Shown here: piece after piece, positions 12,158 to 22,819 of the stretch | How the letters are laid out: each line of letters opens with the position of its first letter | Numbering within the stretch: position 1 is the stretch's first letter | NCBI RefSeq assembly: GCF_004801295.1 | Contig: NZ_SSOC01000005.1 | Coordinates: 372,001-436,000, forward strand | Reading direction: 5' to 3' | Source: Pseudothauera nasutitermitis | Lineage (GTDB): Bacteria; Pseudomonadota; Gammaproteobacteria; Burkholderiales; Rhodocyclaceae | DNA: 64,000 bases | Translations under genes and position numbers: made by a program | Notes under the pieces: generated by a model | The model's input: only the letters and a program-made list of their open reading frames with translations | The model's database searches: none | What the model was told of the DNA's origin: nothing

Positions 12158-13138
12158 TCAACCGAGCTTCTCGAGCCCGGCCGGCGGCCAGTTTTCCAGT
12201 TTCATGCCGAGGGTCAGCCCGCGGGAGGCCAACACTTCCTTGATCTCGTTGAGCGACTTGCGACCCAGGTTCGGAGTCTTCAGCAGCTCGGTCTCGGTGC
12301 GCTGGATCAGGTCACCGATGTAATAGATGTTCTCCGCCTTCAGGCAGTTCGCCGAACGCACGGTCAGCTCGAGATCGTCGACCGGGCGCAGCAGCACCGG
12401 ATCGATGGTCTGCGGCTTCGGCGCCTCGACGTCGGCCAGCGTGCCTTCCAGGTCGGCAAACACCGACAGCTGGTCCATCAGCACGCGGGCGGCGTAGCGG
12501 ATCGCCTCTTCCGGATCGACCGCGCCGTTGGTCTCGATATCGATGACCAGGCGGTCCAGGTCGGTACGCTGCTCCACACGGGCGCTCTCGACCAGGTAGC
12601 TGACGCGACGCACCGGGCTGAACGAGGCGTCGAGCACGACGCGGCCGATGCTCTTCGACTCGCCGGACACCGGACGCACGTTGCCGGGCAGGTAGCCGCG
12701 GCCTTCCTCGACCTTGATCTGCATGTCGAGCTTGCCGCCAGGGGCCAGGTGCGCGATCACGTGGTCGGGATTGATGATCTCGACGTCGTGGCCGATTTCG
12801 ATGTCGGCCGCGGTCACCACGCCTTCGCCGGACTTCACCAGGCGCAGGGTGGCTTCGCTGCGATTGTGCAGCTTGAGCACCACGCCCTTCAGGTTCAGCA
12901 GCAGGTCGACCACATCCTCGCGAACGCCGTCGAGGGTGGAGTACTCGTGCAGCACGCCCTCGATGGACACCTCGGTCGGCGCATGGCCGGGCAGCGAGGA
13001 AAGGAGGATGCGCCGCAGCGCATTCCCCAGGGTGTGGCCAAAGCCGCGCTCGAACGGCTCCATGGTCACGCGAGCCTGAACTGGCGAGACACTCTGGACG
13101 TCGATGATGCGCGGTTTCAGCAGAGCATTGCTTTGCAT
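12158..13138 (-). CDS. rpoA: RNA polymerase alpha subunit
   Basis: A 326-residue alpha subunit. The N-terminal domain (about 1-235) drives dimerisation and beta/beta-prime assembly; the C-terminal domain (about 250-326) carries the UP-element and activator-contact helix ([13 protein letters not shown]) with the 265-type Arg. Two ATGs lie in tandem. The second (13138, [11 protein letters not shown]) is preferred because GAGG is 8 bases upstream of it, whereas it touches the first. It lies between rpsD and rplQ in the alpha operon, the usual arrangement. Confidence 0.98.
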   Translation of the reverse strand: MQSNALLKPRIIDVQSVSPVQARVTMEPFERGFGHTLGNALRRILLSSLPGHAPTEVSIEGVLHEYSTLDGVREDVVDLLLNLKGVVLKLHNRSEATLRLVKSGEGVVTAADIEIGHDVEIINPDHVIAHLAPGGKLDMQIKVEEGRGYLPGNVRPVSGESKSIGRVVLDASFSPVRRVSYLVESARVEQRTDLDRLVIDIETNGAVDPEEAIRYAARVLMDQLSVFADLEGTLADVEAPKPQTIDPVLLRPVDDLELTVRSANCLKAENIYYIGDLIQRTETELLKTPNLGRKSLNEIKEVLASRGLTLGMKLENWPPAGLEKLG

Positions 13139-13178
13139 CAGCATTTCCTCGAATTAGGGAAGCTTCACCGTCGACGGA

Positions 13179-13808
13179 TCAGCGGGAGTACAGTTCGACC
13201 ACTAGGCCTTCGTTGATCGTCGACGAAAGCTCCGCGCGCTGCGGATAGGCCTTGAACACACCCTTGCCGGCCTTGGAATCCACGTCGAGCCACTCGGGGA
13301 AACCACGCGACTCGGCGGCTTCGATGGCGGCCTTGACGCGCAGCGAGGCCCGCGTGCGCTCGGTCAGCTCGACCACATCGCCCGGCTTCACGGTGTAGGA
13401 CGGAATGTTGGTGCGCTTGCCGTTGACCAGCACGCCGTTGTGGCGCACGATCTGGCGCGCTTCGGCGCGCGAGACGCCGAAACCCATGCGGTAGGCGACC
13501 GAATCCAGGCGCCCTTCCAGCAGTTGCAGCAGGTTTTCACCGGTCTGGCCGCGACGGCGGTCCGCTTCGGCGTACACCTTGCGGAACTGACGCTCCAGCA
13601 CGCCGTACAGACGGCGGATCTTCTGCTTTTCACGCAGTTGCACGCCATAGCCGGACAGACGCTGACCGGAACGCTGGCCATGCTGGCCGGGCGCATAGGC
13701 GCGGCGCTCGATGGCACACTTGTCGGTGAAGCACTTTTCGCCCTTCAGGAAGAGCTTTTCGCCCTCGCGACGGCACTGACGGCACTTGGGGTCGAGATTA
13801 CGAGCCAC
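13179..13808 (-). CDS. rpsD: 30S ribosomal protein S4
   Basis: A 209-residue S4, a 16S rRNA primary binder that nucleates small-subunit assembly and in E. coli represses its own operon. Four cysteines (C9, C12, C26, C31) form the zinc-binding version of the N-terminal domain. An S4-type RNA-binding fold follows ([19 protein letters not shown]). The start is GTG at 13808 with AAGGAG six bases upstream. Confidence 0.98.
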   Translation of the reverse strand: MARNLDPKCRQCRREGEKLFLKGEKCFTDKCAIERRAYAPGQHGQRSGQRLSGYGVQLREKQKIRRLYGVLERQFRKVYAEADRRRGQTGENLLQLLEGRLDSVAYRMGFGVSRAEARQIVRHNGVLVNGKRTNIPSYTVKPGDVVELTERTRASLRVKAAIEAAESRGFPEWLDVDSKAGKGVFKAYPQRAELSSTINEGLVVELYSR

Positions 13809-13834
13809 GTTCTACTCCTTGCTATTGCGCCTTG

Positions 13835-14224
13835 TCAGATACGGCGCTTCTTGGGCGGCCGGCAGCCGTTGTGCGGGATCGGCGTGATGTCCGTGATGCT
13901 GGAAATCTTCATGCCCAGCGCGTTGAGCGCGCGGACAGCCGATTCGCGACCGGGGCCCGGGCCCTTGATGCGAACTTCGAGGTTCTTCACACCGCATTCC
14001 TGCGCGACCTTGCCGGCAGCCTCGGCCGCGACCTGGGCCGCGAACGGGGTGCTCTTGCGCGAACCCTTGAAGCCGGCACCGCCGGAAGTGGCCCACGACA
14101 GCGCATTGCCCTGACGGTCGGTAATGGTGATGATGGTGTTGTTGAAGCTCGCGTGAACGTGCGCGATGCCTTCCGCGACGTTCTTCTTGATCTTCTTGCG
14201 AACCTTTGCAGCAGTCTTAGCCAT
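13835..14224 (-). CDS. rpsK: 30S ribosomal protein S11
   Basis: A 129-residue S11, located on the small-subunit platform at the mRNA exit. The conserved [16 protein letters not shown] and the C-terminal [13 protein letters not shown] are intact. It lies 12 bp after rpsM and 26 bp before rpsD in the alpha operon. Confidence 0.98.
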   Translation of the reverse strand: MAKTAAKVRKKIKKNVAEGIAHVHASFNNTIITITDRQGNALSWATSGGAGFKGSRKSTPFAAQVAAEAAGKVAQECGVKNLEVRIKGPGPGRESAVRALNALGMKISSITDITPIPHNGCRPPKKRRI

Positions 14225-14236
14225 GATCAGTTCCTA

Positions 14237-14599
14237 TCACTTCTTGCCGGCGATCGGCTTGCGCGGACCCTTGCGGGTGCGGGCGTTGGTGCGGGTACGC
14301 TGACCGCGCATCGGCAGGCCACGACGGTGCCGCACGCCCCGGTAGCAACCGAGGTCCATGAGGCGCTTGATGTTCATCGTGATTTCGCGGCGCAGGTCGC
14401 CCTCGACGACGAATTTACCGACTTCGTCGCGCAGCTTTTCCATGTCCGATTCGGTCAGATCCTTGACCTTGACCGAGCGGGCCACGCCAGCGGCGTCGCA
14501 AATCTTCTGAGCACGCGTACGGCCGATTCCATAGATGGCAGTCAGCGCGATCTCGGCATGCTTGTGGTTGGGAATGTTTACCCCAGCAATACGGGCCAT
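14237..14599 (-). CDS. rpsM: 30S ribosomal protein S13
   Basis: A 120-residue S13 of the small-subunit head, contacting the P-site tRNA and bridging to the 50S subunit. It begins [19 protein letters not shown] and ends in the basic tail [12 protein letters not shown]. It is the first gene after the candidate alpha-operon promoter. Confidence 0.98.
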   Translation of the reverse strand: MARIAGVNIPNHKHAEIALTAIYGIGRTRAQKICDAAGVARSVKVKDLTESDMEKLRDEVGKFVVEGDLRREITMNIKRLMDLGCYRGVRHRRGLPMRGQRTRTNARTRKGPRKPIAGKK

Positions 14600-14627
14600 C
14601 CGATTACCCCAAAAAGCGAAACATTAA

Positions 14628-14656
14628 ATTTTAATACCCGGGTCTGTGTAGATCAA
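14628..14656 (-). promoter_or_regulatory. Candidate alpha-operon promoter
   Basis: On the minus strand TTGATC (14651-14656) and TAAAAT (14628-14633) are spaced by 17 bp. The -35 overlaps the rpmJ stop codon. An AT-rich stretch follows, 28 bp before the rpsM start. E. coli also has its alpha-operon promoter ahead of rpsM. Confidence 0.6.
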
Positions 14657-14766
14657 CCCTGGCGCTGCTTGTGACGCGGGTCGCTGCAAATCACGCGAAC
14701 CACGCCCTTGCGACGAATGATCTTGCAGTGGCGGCACAGCCGCTTGACCGAAGCCTGGACTCTCAT
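14653..14766 (-). CDS. rpmJ: 50S ribosomal protein L36
   Basis: A 37-residue L36, starting [14 protein letters not shown]. The zinc ligands C11, C14, C27 and H32 are all present, so this is the zinc-binding (C+) form. It lies between infA and rpsM, its normal site in Proteobacteria. It is too short for most open-frame listings but the sequence is unmistakable. Confidence 0.97.
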   Translation of the reverse strand: MRVQASVKRLCRHCKIIRRKGVVRVICSDPRHKQRQG

Positions 14767-14790
14767 GCTCTTGCTCCTGTTTCTCTATTC

Positions 14791-15009
14791 TTACTTGGTC
14801 CGGAACACGATCCGGCCCTTGGTCAGGTCATAGGGCGTCAGCTGTACGGTGACCTTGTCGCCCGGCAGGATGCGGATGTAGTGCATGCGCATCTTGCCCG
14901 AGATATGCCCGAGGACCATGTGGCCATTCTCGAGGCGGACGCGGAACGTCGCGTTGGGGAGGTTCTCGGTGACCTCACCCTGCATCTCGATTACATCTTC
15001 CTTCGCCAT
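14791..15009 (-). CDS. infA: Translation initiation factor IF-1
   Basis: A 72-residue single OB-fold protein that blocks the ribosomal A site during initiation. It reads [19 protein letters not shown] at the N-terminus and contains the conserved [18 protein letters not shown] segment. It starts 3 bp after the secY stop, so the two are likely translationally coupled. Confidence 0.97.
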   Translation of the reverse strand: MAKEDVIEMQGEVTENLPNATFRVRLENGHMVLGHISGKMRMHYIRILPGDKVTVQLTPYDLTKGRIVFRTK

Positions 15010-15012
15010 CGC

Positions 15013-16338
15013 TTACCTGAGCGGAAGACCCGCACCCTTGAAGTTGGCCTTCTTGAGCAGGCTCTCGTACTGGTGGGACATCACGTACGCCTGGACCTGG
15101 GACATGAAGTCCATGGTGACCACCACGATGATCAGCAGCGAGGTGCCGCCGAAGTAGAACGGCACGTTCCACTTCAGGATCAGGAACTCGGGCAGCAGAC
15201 ACACCAGGGTGATGTACACCGCACCCGCCAGCGTCAGCCGGGTCAGAATCCTGTCGATGTAGCGCGCGGTCTGGTCCCCCGGGCGGATGCCGGGGATGAA
15301 CGCGCCGCTCTTCTTCAGGTTGTCCGCCGTGTCGCGGGCATTGAACACCAGCGCCGTGTAAAAGAAGCAGAAGAACACGATCGCCAGGGCGTACAGCATC
15401 ACGTAGATCGGCTGCCCCGGAGACAGCGTCGCGGCGATGTCGCGCAGCCAGTACATGCCCTCCGAGGCGCCGAACCACTGCCCCAGCGTGGCCGGGAACA
15501 GGATGATGCTCGACGCGAAGATCGGCGGGATCACCCCCGACATGTTCAGCTTCAGCGGCAGGTGCGAGGACTGCCCGCCATACACCTTGTTGCCCACCTG
15601 GCGCTTGGCGTAATTCACCAGGATCTTGCGCTGACCGCGTTCGACGAACACCACGAAGGCGGTCACCAGCACCACCAGCACGCAGATGAACAGCGCAGTG
15701 AAGGGGTGCATGGCGCCGGTGCGCACCAGTTCGAACAGCCCGCCGATGGCGCTCGGCAGCCCGGCCACGATACCGGCGAAGATGATCAGCGAGATGCCGT
15801 TGCCGATGCCGCGCTCGGTGATCTGCTCGCCCAGCCACATCAGGAACATGGTGCCGGTGACCAGGGTCGCCACGGTGACGAAGCGGAACATCAGGCCAGG
15901 ATCGAGCACCAGCCCCGGCTGCCCTTCCAGCGCGATCGCCATGCCCAGCGACTGCGCGAAGGCCAGCACCAGGGTGCCGTAGCGCGTGTACTGGGTGATC
16001 TTGCGCCGGCCGGCTTCGCCTTCCTTCTTGATCTGCTCGAGGGCCGGCACCGCCACGGTCATCAGCTGCATGATGATCGATGCCGAAATGTACGGCATGA
16101 TCCCCAGCGCGAAGATCGTGAAGCGCGACAGCGCGCCACCCGAGAACAGGTTGAACACGCCCAGAATGCCGCCGGCCTGCGACTGGAACAGCTCGGCGAG
16201 CCGATCCGGATCGATGCCGGGAACCGGGATGTGGGCGCCGATGCGATAGACGATCAGCGCGCCCAGGAGAAACAGGATCCGGCGCTTCAGATCGCCGAAC
16301 TTCCCCGTACCCCCGAGCGTGGCGGAAGGATTGGCCAC
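15013..16338 (-). CDS. secY: Protein translocase subunit SecY
   Basis: A 441-residue channel subunit of the Sec translocon with about ten membrane helices. Conserved segments include [22 protein letters not shown] near the N-terminus, the plug region [20 protein letters not shown], and the cytosolic C5 loop around [19 protein letters not shown]. The start is GTG at 16338 with AGAGG upstream. It sits after rplO in the spc operon. Confidence 0.98.
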   Translation of the reverse strand: MANPSATLGGTGKFGDLKRRILFLLGALIVYRIGAHIPVPGIDPDRLAELFQSQAGGILGVFNLFSGGALSRFTIFALGIMPYISASIIMQLMTVAVPALEQIKKEGEAGRRKITQYTRYGTLVLAFAQSLGMAIALEGQPGLVLDPGLMFRFVTVATLVTGTMFLMWLGEQITERGIGNGISLIIFAGIVAGLPSAIGGLFELVRTGAMHPFTALFICVLVVLVTAFVVFVERGQRKILVNYAKRQVGNKVYGGQSSHLPLKLNMSGVIPPIFASSIILFPATLGQWFGASEGMYWLRDIAATLSPGQPIYVMLYALAIVFFCFFYTALVFNARDTADNLKKSGAFIPGIRPGDQTARYIDRILTRLTLAGAVYITLVCLLPEFLILKWNVPFYFGGTSLLIIVVVTMDFMSQVQAYVMSHQYESLLKKANFKGAGLPLR

Positions 16339-16353
16339 AACCGACCTCTACGC

Positions 16354-16794
16354 TTACTCGCCGTCGGCGACCGAACCGCCGGCCGCTTCGATGGCCGCGC
16401 GCGCGCCCTTGGTGACGCCGATGCCGCGCAGGTTGACCTTGCGCTTGATCTCGCCCGACAGGACCACCTTGGCCGACAGCGAATCAGCGGGAATCACACC
16501 GGCCTGCATCAGCACGAGCAGATCCACGTCTTCCACCGGCAGCTTGTCCAGTTCGGACAGACGGACTTCCGCGTTGCGCGAGCCGGTCAGCGAGGTGAAG
16601 CCACGCTTCGGCAGACGACGCTGCAGCGGCATCTGACCGCCCTCGAAACCGGTCTTGTGGAAGCCGCCGGAACGGGACTTCTGGCCCTTGTGACCACGGC
16701 CGCAGGTCTTGCCCAGGCCGCTGCCGATGCCGCGACCCACGCGCTTGGCCGGCGCCTTGGAACCGGCGCCAGGTTTGATGTCATTCAGCCGCAT
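16354..16794 (-). CDS. rplO: 50S ribosomal protein L15
   Basis: A 146-residue late-assembly protein of the large subunit. The N-terminus [20 protein letters not shown] and the Gly/Arg-rich extension [13 protein letters not shown] that penetrates 23S rRNA are intact. It begins directly after the rpmD stop. Confidence 0.98.
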   Translation of the reverse strand: MRLNDIKPGAGSKAPAKRVGRGIGSGLGKTCGRGHKGQKSRSGGFHKTGFEGGQMPLQRRLPKRGFTSLTGSRNAEVRLSELDKLPVEDVDLLVLMQAGVIPADSLSAKVVLSGEIKRKVNLRGIGVTKGARAAIEAAGGSVADGE

Positions 16795-16977
16795 TTAAGC
16801 CTCGCACTTCACCAGGTAGGACACCTTGTTGATCATGCCGCGCACTTCCGGCGTGTCCTGCAGTTCGACGGTGTGGTTGAGCCGGCGCAGACCCAGGCCA
16901 CGCACGGTGGCGCGGTGAGACTGCTTGGTACCGATCACGCTCTTGACCAGCGTGACCTTGAGTTTCTTCTCGGACAT
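16795..16977 (-). CDS. rpmD: 50S ribosomal protein L30
   Basis: A 60-residue L30 ([19 protein letters not shown]). It lies 3 bp after rpsE and ends with TAA directly abutting the rplO ATG, the tight packing expected of the spc operon. Confidence 0.97.
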   Translation of the reverse strand: MSEKKLKVTLVKSVIGTKQSHRATVRGLGLRRLNHTVELQDTPEVRGMINKVSYLVKCEA

Positions 16978-16980
16978 CGC

Positions 16981-17505
16981 TTACCCCAGAATCTCTTCGA
17001 CGGTCTTGCCACGCTTGGCGGCGATTTCCGACGGGGTGTTAACCGCCAGCAGGCCGTTGATGGTGGCACGCACGACGTTGTACGGATTGGTCGAACCGAT
17101 GCACTTGCAGATGATGTCGGTCACGCCCATCACCTCGAACACCGCGCGCATCGGACCGCCGGCGATGATGCCGGTACCGCTGGGCGCGGGCTGCATCAGC
17201 ACCGAGGCGGCGCCGTGCTTGCCGACCACGGTGTGGTGCAGCGTGCCGTTCTTCAGCGCGACCTTGGCCATCTTGCGACGCGCCTCGTCCATCGCCTTCT
17301 GCACGGCCACCGGCACTTCGCGGGACTTGCCCTTGCCCATGCCGATGCCGCCGTCGCCATCGCCGACCACGGTCAGTGCGGCGAAGCCGAGGATCCGGCC
17401 GCCCTTCACCACCTTGGTCACGCGATTGATCGCGACCATCTTCTCCCGCAGTCCGTCGTCGCGCTCCTCGGAGGCTTGCGGGCGCTTGGTTTGCTGCTTA
17501 GCCAT
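16981..17505 (-). CDS. rpsE: 30S ribosomal protein S5
   Basis: A 174-residue S5, important for decoding accuracy and mRNA unwinding. The N-terminal double-stranded RNA-binding fold ([19 protein letters not shown]) and the Gly-rich loop [18 protein letters not shown] are intact. No change typical of spectinomycin resistance is obvious. Confidence 0.98.
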   Translation of the reverse strand: MAKQQTKRPQASEERDDGLREKMVAINRVTKVVKGGRILGFAALTVVGDGDGGIGMGKGKSREVPVAVQKAMDEARRKMAKVALKNGTLHHTVVGKHGAASVLMQPAPSGTGIIAGGPMRAVFEVMGVTDIICKCIGSTNPYNVVRATINGLLAVNTPSEIAAKRGKTVEEILG

Positions 17506-17517
17506 TCGAATCCTCGC

Positions 17518-17871
17518 TTAGAACTTCAGACCGCCTTCGCGGGCAGCCTCGGCCAGCGCCTTGACGCGACCGTGATACAGGAAGCCCGAGCGGTCGAATG
17601 CGACCTGCTCGATCCCGGCAGCCTTGGCGCGTTCGGCGATCAGCTTGCCGACCACTTCCGCAGCCTGTTTGTTGCCGCCATTGGGCACCTTGGCGCGGAC
17701 TTCCGGCTCCACGGTGGAGGCCGAGGCCAGCACGCGCGAGCCGCAGCCGGACAGCACCTGGGCGTAGATGTGCAAATTGGAACGGAACACGGTCAGGCGA
17801 ACCGCCTTCAGCTCCGCAAGCTTGGCGCGGGTTTTGCGCGCGCGGCGAAGACGAACTTGTTTTTTGTCCAT
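17518..17871 (-). CDS. rplR: 50S ribosomal protein L18
   Basis: A 117-residue 5S rRNA-binding protein. The start is the ATG at 17871 ([18 protein letters not shown]). The reading frame is open for a further 130 codons upstream, but that part overlaps rplF and is not L18. The C-terminus [20 protein letters not shown] is conserved. Confidence 0.97.
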   Translation of the reverse strand: MDKKQVRLRRARKTRAKLAELKAVRLTVFRSNLHIYAQVLSGCGSRVLASASTVEPEVRAKVPNGGNKQAAEVVGKLIAERAKAAGIEQVAFDRSGFLYHGRVKALAEAAREGGLKF

Positions 17872-17882
17872 GACGAACCGCC

Positions 17883-18416
17883 TTACTTCTTCTTGGTTTC
17901 CTTGAGCACCACCACTTCGTCCGCATAGCGGACGCCCTTGCCCTTGTAGGGTTCGGGAGCGCGGTAGGCACGCACCTCGGCAGCGACCTGGCCGACTTGC
18001 TGCTTGTCGATGCCCTTGATCACGATTTCGGTCTGCGACGGGGTTTCCACCTTCACACCGGCAGGCATCTGATGCACGACCGGATGGGAGAAACCCAGCG
18101 ACAGATTGAGCTTGTCGCCCTGGGCCTGCGCACGGTAACCGACGCCGACCAGAGTGAGCTTGCGCTCGAAGCCTTTCGACACGCCAGCCACCATGTTGGC
18201 GAGCAGCGCACGGATGGTGCCGGACATGGCGCGGGCATTCACGACACCCTCGCGCGCCTTGCACAGCAGCTCCGCACCCTCGCGCTCCACGGCGACGGCG
18301 GGATGCAGCGGACGGCTGATCGAGCCCAGCGGGCCCTTCACGGCGATTTCCGCAGCGTTGATGGTCACCTCGACACCTGCAGGGATGACCACCGGGTTCT
18401 TTGCTACACGAGACAT
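17883..18416 (-). CDS. rplF: 50S ribosomal protein L6
   Basis: A 177-residue L6 with two related folds, near the factor-binding centre. It starts [19 protein letters not shown] and ends in the signature [17 protein letters not shown] followed by a Lys-rich tail. Confidence 0.98.
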   Translation of the reverse strand: MSRVAKNPVVIPAGVEVTINAAEIAVKGPLGSISRPLHPAVAVEREGAELLCKAREGVVNARAMSGTIRALLANMVAGVSKGFERKLTLVGVGYRAQAQGDKLNLSLGFSHPVVHQMPAGVKVETPSQTEIVIKGIDKQQVGQVAAEVRAYRAPEPYKGKGVRYADEVVVLKETKKK

Positions 18417-18426
18417 GGCATCCCCC

Positions 18427-18822
18427 TTAAGCGACGACGCAGAGCACTTCGCCGCCGACTCGGCTGGCGCGCGCGGCGCGGTCGGTCATCACACCCTTGG
18501 GGGTGGAGACGATGGCGACACCCAGACCATTCATCACGCGCGGCAGATCATCACTGCCCTTGTAGATGCGCAGGCCGGGACGGCTGACGCGCTCGATGCG
18601 CTCGATGACCGGACGGCCGGCGTAGTACTTCAGCTCGACATCGAGTTCGGCCTTGCCGTCGTTGTCACGCACGACGTAACCCTCGATGTAGCCTTCGCTC
18701 TTCAGCACGTTGGCAATCGCAACCTTGACCTTGGACGACGGCATCGAAACGCGCCCCTTCTGGGCTTGCTGCGCGTTGCGGATGCGGGTCAGCATATCGG
18801 CGATCGGATCGGACATACTCAT
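18427..18822 (-). CDS. rpsH: 30S ribosomal protein S8
   Basis: A 131-residue S8 that binds the central domain of 16S rRNA; in E. coli it also represses spc-operon translation. It starts [18 protein letters not shown] and its C-terminal [19 protein letters not shown] segment is typical. Confidence 0.98.
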   Translation of the reverse strand: MSMSDPIADMLTRIRNAQQAQKGRVSMPSSKVKVAIANVLKSEGYIEGYVVRDNDGKAELDVELKYYAGRPVIERIERVSRPGLRIYKGSDDLPRVMNGLGVAIVSTPKGVMTDRAARASRVGGEVLCVVA

Positions 18823-18834
18823 ATCGTTCTCTCC

Positions 18835-19140
18835 TTACCAGCTCGCCTTGGTCATGCCCGGCACTTCACCGCGGAAAGCGATTTCGCGCAGTTTGTTGCG
18901 GCACAGACCGAACTTGCGATACACACCACGCGGACGCCCGGTGAGGCTGCAGCGGTTGCGGGTACGCGTCGGATTGGCATTGCGCGGCAGCTGCTGAAGC
19001 TTCAGACGCGCGGCCATGCGCTCTTCTTCGGACAGCTTGGTGTCCTGGATCTGCGCGATCAGTGCGGCACGCTTGGCAGCGAACTTCGCCACCAGCTTGC
19101 GACGCTTGTCTTCGCGATTGATCAGAGCAAGTTTCGCCAT
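18835..19140 (-). CDS. rpsN: 30S ribosomal protein S14
   Basis: A 101-residue S14 of the long, cysteine-poor (C-minus) type, which lacks the paired CxxC zinc site. The true start is the ATG at 19140 ([17 protein letters not shown]). The conserved C-terminal [20 protein letters not shown] is present. The frame extends upstream into rplE without homologous features. Confidence 0.97.
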   Translation of the reverse strand: MAKLALINREDKRRKLVAKFAAKRAALIAQIQDTKLSEEERMAARLKLQQLPRNANPTRTRNRCSLTGRPRGVYRKFGLCRNKLREIAFRGEVPGMTKASW

Positions 19141-19147
19141 ATCACCC

Positions 19148-19687
19148 TCAATTCTTGAACGGGAACTTGAACGCGGCCAGCAGCGCACGCGCTTCCTGGT
19201 CGGTCTTGGCCGTCGTCGTGATGCTGATGTTCATCCCACGGAGCGCGTCGATCTTGTCGTACTCGATCTCCGGGAAAATGATCTGTTCCTTGACGCCCAG
19301 GTTGTAGTTGCCGCGACCGTCGAAACCCTTCGCAGCGATCCCGCGGAAGTCGCGGATACGCGGCATGGCCACGCTCACCAGGCGATCGAGGAATTCGAAC
19401 ATGCGCGGACCACGCAGGGTCACCATGCAGCCGATCGGATAGCCATCGCGGATCTTGAAGCCGGCGATGGACTTGCGCGCCTTGGTGGACACCGGCTTCT
19501 GACCGGCGATCTTGGTCATGTCGCCGATGGCGTTTTCCAGGATCTTCTTGTCACCGACCGCTTCGCCGACACCCATGTTCAGGGTGATCTTGCTGATGCG
19601 CGGCACTTCCATCACGGACTTGTAGCCGAACTGCTTGAGCAGCTCGGGCACCACCGCTTCCTTGTAAAACTGTTGCAAGCGAGCCAT
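19148..19687 (-). CDS. rplE: 50S ribosomal protein L5
   Basis: A 179-residue L5 that binds 5S rRNA and contacts the P-site tRNA. ATG at 19687 ([10 protein letters not shown]) is chosen over a GTG two codons earlier because AAGGAG lies five bases before the ATG and touches the GTG. Conserved [16 protein letters not shown] is readable as [15 protein letters not shown]. Confidence 0.97.
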   Translation of the reverse strand: MARLQQFYKEAVVPELLKQFGYKSVMEVPRISKITLNMGVGEAVGDKKILENAIGDMTKIAGQKPVSTKARKSIAGFKIRDGYPIGCMVTLRGPRMFEFLDRLVSVAMPRIRDFRGIAAKGFDGRGNYNLGVKEQIIFPEIEYDKIDALRGMNISITTTAKTDQEARALLAAFKFPFKN

Positions 19688-19696
19688 TGCCACTCC

Positions 19697-20014
19697 TTAC
19701 GCGTCCACCAGCTCGCCGTTCGACTTGAAGAAGCGGGCCTTGCGACCATCCTCAAGCACCTTGATCCCGACGCGATCAGCCTTCTGGGACGCAGGATTGA
19801 ACAGCGCGACGTTCGAAACGTGAATCGGCATCTCCTTCTCGACGATGCCACCCACATCACCCTTGAGCGGGTTCGGACGGACGTGCTTCTTGACGCGATT
19901 GACACCCTCGACCACCAGGCGCTCATCATCCACGCGACGCAGCACGGTACCGCGGCGACCGCGATCCTTGCCGGTCAGCACGACCACCTCATCACCCTTG
20001 CGGATCTTGTTCAT
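19697..20014 (-). CDS. rplX: 50S ribosomal protein L24
   Basis: A 105-residue assembly-initiator protein with a KOW motif at its N-terminus ([20 protein letters not shown]). It lies between rplN and rplE, with spacings of about 10 bp. Confidence 0.97.
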   Translation of the reverse strand: MNKIRKGDEVVVLTGKDRGRRGTVLRRVDDERLVVEGVNRVKKHVRPNPLKGDVGGIVEKEMPIHVSNVALFNPASQKADRVGIKVLEDGRKARFFKSNGELVDA

Positions 20015-20026
20015 CTCAATGACTCC

Positions 20027-20395
20027 TCAGAGCACTTCCGGCGCCAGCGAGACGATCTTCATGAACCGCTCGGAGCGCAGCTCGCGCGTGACCGGCCCGA
20101 AGATACGGGTACCGATCGGCTCGAGCTTGTTGTTCAGCAGCACGGCGGCGTTGCCGTCGAACTTGATCAGCGAACCGTCGGGACGACGCACGCCTTTGGC
20201 GGTACGCACCACCACGGCGTTGTAGACATCACCCTTCTTCACGCGACCGCGCGGCGCGGCATCCTTCACGGTCACCTTGATGATGTCGCCAATGCCCGCA
20301 TAGCGGCGCTTGGACCCACCAAGAACCTTGATGCACATCACCGAACGCGCACCGGTGTTGTCGGCAACGTCCAGCCTGGATTGCATTTGAATCAT
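20027..20395 (-). CDS. rplN: 50S ribosomal protein L14
   Basis: A 122-residue L14, part of the subunit interface (bridge B8). It begins [17 protein letters not shown] and includes [20 protein letters not shown]. It is the first gene after a strong candidate spc promoter, separated from rpsQ by about 145 bp. Confidence 0.98.
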   Translation of the reverse strand: MIQMQSRLDVADNTGARSVMCIKVLGGSKRRYAGIGDIIKVTVKDAAPRGRVKKGDVYNAVVVRTAKGVRRPDGSLIKFDGNAAVLLNNKLEPIGTRIFGPVTRELRSERFMKIVSLAPEVL

Positions 20396-20486
20396 GAATT
20401 AAATCTCCAACTTATCCCGCCTCAGCGGTCAGTCTTGGAACCCGTCCGGGCACAAGCCCCGGATGAGTTCCGGAGCAAAGACGAAA

Positions 20487-20515
20487 AGTATAACAGCCTG
20501 GCAATTTCTTGCCAA
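20487..20515 (-). promoter_or_regulatory. Candidate spc-operon promoter inside a hairpin
   Basis: On the minus strand TTGGCA (20510-20515) and TATACT (20487-20492) are spaced by exactly 17 bp, each matching 5 of 6 consensus bases. The -35 and spacer lie within an inverted repeat (ACAGC and GGCAA arms, about 20493-20520) that also looks like a terminator. E. coli has its spc promoter in the same place, before rplN. Confidence 0.75.
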
Positions 20516-20540
20516 GCTGTTTTTACCTAGGCGTCAACGC

Positions 20541-20810
20541 TCAGATGACCCGCGCCTTTTCGATGACGCGCGTAACCGTCCAGGTCTTGGTACGCGAGAT
20601 CGGGCGGCACTCCTCGATCTCCACCAGGTCGCCCGCGGTGGCGGCGCCGTCTTCGACGTGCGCGTGGTACTTCGCCGAGCGGGTGACGATCTTGCCGTAC
20701 AGCGGATGCTTGACGCGACGCTCCACCAGCACGGTGACCGTCTTCTGCATCTTGTCGCTCACCACGCGGCCGACCAGGGCGCGGCGAACCTTTGCGCTTT
20801 CTTCACTCAT
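20541..20810 (-). CDS. rpsQ: 30S ribosomal protein S17
   Basis: An 89-residue OB-fold protein that binds 16S helix 11. The core [20 protein letters not shown] is conserved. Its ATG overlaps the rpmC stop (ATGA), indicating coupling, and it is the last gene before the spc promoter. Confidence 0.97.
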   Translation of the reverse strand: MSEESAKVRRALVGRVVSDKMQKTVTVLVERRVKHPLYGKIVTRSAKYHAHVEDGAATAGDLVEIEECRPISRTKTWTVTRVIEKARVI

Positions 20811-21001
20811 TGCTGACCTGCCTTTTCACGCAGAACGGTCCGCACGCGCGCGATGTCGCGGCGCACCTTCCCGAGTTGGCTCGTGTTGCTCAGCTGCTGG
20901 GTAGCCAGTTGCATGCGCAGGGAAAACTGCGCCTTCAGCAGATCAAGCAACTCCTTGTTCAATTCATCGCCGCTCTTCGCGCGGAGTTCACTCGCCTTCA
21001 T
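20807..21001 (-). CDS. rpmC: 50S ribosomal protein L29
   Basis: A 64-residue helical hairpin protein near the exit tunnel, part of the trigger-factor/SRP docking region. [18 protein letters not shown] and [16 protein letters not shown] are typical. It starts 3 bp after rplP. Confidence 0.97.
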   Translation of the reverse strand: MKASELRAKSGDELNKELLDLLKAQFSLRMQLATQQLSNTSQLGKVRRDIARVRTVLREKAGQQ

Positions 21002-21004
21002 GCC

Positions 21005-21421
21005 TTACCCCACTTGGCGAGTGACGAACACGGTGTCGATCGGAAGCTTGGCGGCAGCAAGCCGGAAAGCTTCGCGGGCGAGCGCCTCGTCCACGCCATC
21101 CATTTCATACAGCACCTTGCCGGGCTGGATCTCGGCAACCCAGTACTCCGGGTTGCCCTTGCCGTTCCCCATCCGCACTTCGGCGGGCTTCTTGGAGATC
21201 GGCTTGTCCGGGAAGATGCGGATCCAGATGCGGCCGCCACGCTTGATGTGACGGGTCATCGCACGACGGGCAGACTCGATCTGACGGGCGGTCAGACGAC
21301 CGCGGCCAGTGGCCTTCAGGCCATACTCGCCGAAGCTGACCTTCGCACCGCGCGTCGCCAGGCCGGTATTGCGGCCCTTCTGCTCCTTACGATACTTCCT
21401 ACGCGTAGGCTGCAGCATCAT
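21005..21421 (-). CDS. rplP: 50S ribosomal protein L16
   Basis: A 138-residue L16 that helps position A-site tRNA. The conserved [19 protein letters not shown] and [20 protein letters not shown] are present. Its ATG overlaps the rpsC stop. Confidence 0.98.
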   Translation of the reverse strand: MMLQPTRRKYRKEQKGRNTGLATRGAKVSFGEYGLKATGRGRLTARQIESARRAMTRHIKRGGRIWIRIFPDKPISKKPAEVRMGNGKGNPEYWVAEIQPGKVLYEMDGVDEALAREAFRLAAAKLPIDTVFVTRQVG

Positions 21422-22188
21422 TCACTCCTGCTTTCTTCTTGCCGGCCGCCTTCGCGACGGGCAGGACGGCGGCCCGGACGGCCATCGTCATTGCGCGGCG
21501 CGCCACGACGACCGCGGCGGTTGTCGGCTTCCGGTTCAGCGGCCACTGGCTGTTCGTTGCGGCCGAGCTGGTCGCCCTTGTACACCCACACCTTGATGCC
21601 GATGATGCCGTAGGTGGTCTTCGCTTCGGAAACGCCGTAGTCGATGTTGGCGCGCAGCGTGTGCAACGGCACGCGGCCTTCGCGGTACCACTCGGTACGG
21701 GCGATTTCGGCACCGTTCAGACGACCGGAACTCATGATCTTGATGCCCTGGGCGCCGAGACGCATGGCGTTCTGCATGGCGCGCTTCATCGCGCGGCGGA
21801 ACATGATGCGCTTTTCGAGCTGCTGCGCGATCGAGTCGGCGATCAGCTTGGCGTCGATTTCCGGCTTGCGCACTTCCTCGATGTTCACATGCACCGGCAC
21901 ACCGATGATCTTCTGCAGCTCGCGCTTGAGCAGTTCGATATCTTCACCCTTCTTGCCGATGACCACGCCCGGACGAGCGCTGTACAGGGTGATGCGGGCG
22001 TTCTTGGCCGGACGCTCGATGACCACGCGGCCAACCGAGGCGTGCGCCAGGCGCTTCTTCAGGAAGTCGCGGACCTTCAGGTCCTCGTGCAGCATGCGCG
22101 AAAAGTCGCGCTTGGGCGCGAACCAACGGGAACCCCAGTCACGCGTGACCGCGAGGCGGAATCCGGTCGGATGGATTTTCTGACCCAT
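21418..22188 (-). CDS. rpsC: 30S ribosomal protein S3
   Basis: A 256-residue S3 at the mRNA entry channel. The N-terminus [18 protein letters not shown] and a KH domain with GXXG motif ([10 protein letters not shown]) are clear. It is about 20 residues longer than the E. coli protein owing to an Arg/Gly/Asp-rich, probably disordered C-terminal tail. Confidence 0.98.
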   Translation of the reverse strand: MGQKIHPTGFRLAVTRDWGSRWFAPKRDFSRMLHEDLKVRDFLKKRLAHASVGRVVIERPAKNARITLYSARPGVVIGKKGEDIELLKRELQKIIGVPVHVNIEEVRKPEIDAKLIADSIAQQLEKRIMFRRAMKRAMQNAMRLGAQGIKIMSSGRLNGAEIARTEWYREGRVPLHTLRANIDYGVSEAKTTYGIIGIKVWVYKGDQLGRNEQPVAAEPEADNRRGRRGAPRNDDGRPGRRPARREGGRQEESRSE

Positions 22189-22197
22189 GAATACTCC

Positions 22198-22527
22198 TTA
22201 TTCCCCGACCGTCACGTAAACGTGACAAGTGGGCTTGAGGATACGGTTGCCGCGACCCTTCGCACGCGCGGTGAAGCGCTTCAGCGACATGCCTTCCTCG
22301 ACATAAATGGTCTTGACCTTCAGGGCGTCGATATCGGCGCCGTCGTTGTGCTCGGCGTTGGCGATGGCCGACTCGACCACCTTGCGGATGATCTTGGCGC
22401 CCTTCTTCGGCGAGAAGGCGAGAATGCTGAGCGCCTGATCAACCGGCTTGCCCCGGACGAGATCCGCCACCAGGCGGCCCTTCTGGGCCGACAGGCGAAC
22501 CCCGCGGAGAATCGCTTTGGTTTCCAT
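22198..22527 (-). CDS. rplV: 50S ribosomal protein L22
   Basis: A 109-residue L22 whose extended beta-hairpin lines the peptide exit tunnel. It reads [20 protein letters not shown] at the N-terminus; the hairpin region ([20 protein letters not shown]) looks wild-type with no insertion of the kind linked to macrolide resistance. Confidence 0.98.
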   Translation of the reverse strand: METKAILRGVRLSAQKGRLVADLVRGKPVDQALSILAFSPKKGAKIIRKVVESAIANAEHNDGADIDALKVKTIYVEEGMSLKRFTARAKGRGNRILKPTCHVYVTVGE

Positions 22528-22533
22528 GTCTTC

Positions 22534-22809
22534 TTACCTCTTCGCCTTCTTGCTGGCGGCGTGACCCTTGAAGGTACGGGTCAGCGCGAATTCGCCGAGC
22601 TTGTGGCCGACCATGTTCTCGGTGACGTACACCGGAATGTGCTGGCGACCGTTATGCACCGCGATGGTCAGACCGACGAAGTCGGGCAGCACCGTGGAGC
22701 GGCGGGACCAGGTCTTGATCGGGCGCTTGTCGTTACCGCCGCGGGCCGCATCCACCTTCTTGAGCAGATGCGCGTCGACGAACGGGCCTTTCTTGATTGA
22801 ACGTGCCAT
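22534..22809 (-). CDS. rpsS: 30S ribosomal protein S19
   Basis: A 91-residue S19 of the small-subunit head. [19 protein letters not shown] and [19 protein letters not shown] are diagnostic. Confidence 0.98.
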   Translation of the reverse strand: MARSIKKGPFVDAHLLKKVDAARGGNDKRPIKTWSRRSTVLPDFVGLTIAVHNGRQHIPVYVTENMVGHKLGEFALTRTFKGHAASKKAKR

Positions 22810-22819
22810 CTCTTACCCC

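Noticed and set aside
14671..17928. A 1085-codon plus-strand open frame across infA to rplR
   Set aside because: It lies antisense to at least seven conserved genes and has the composition of a shadow frame.
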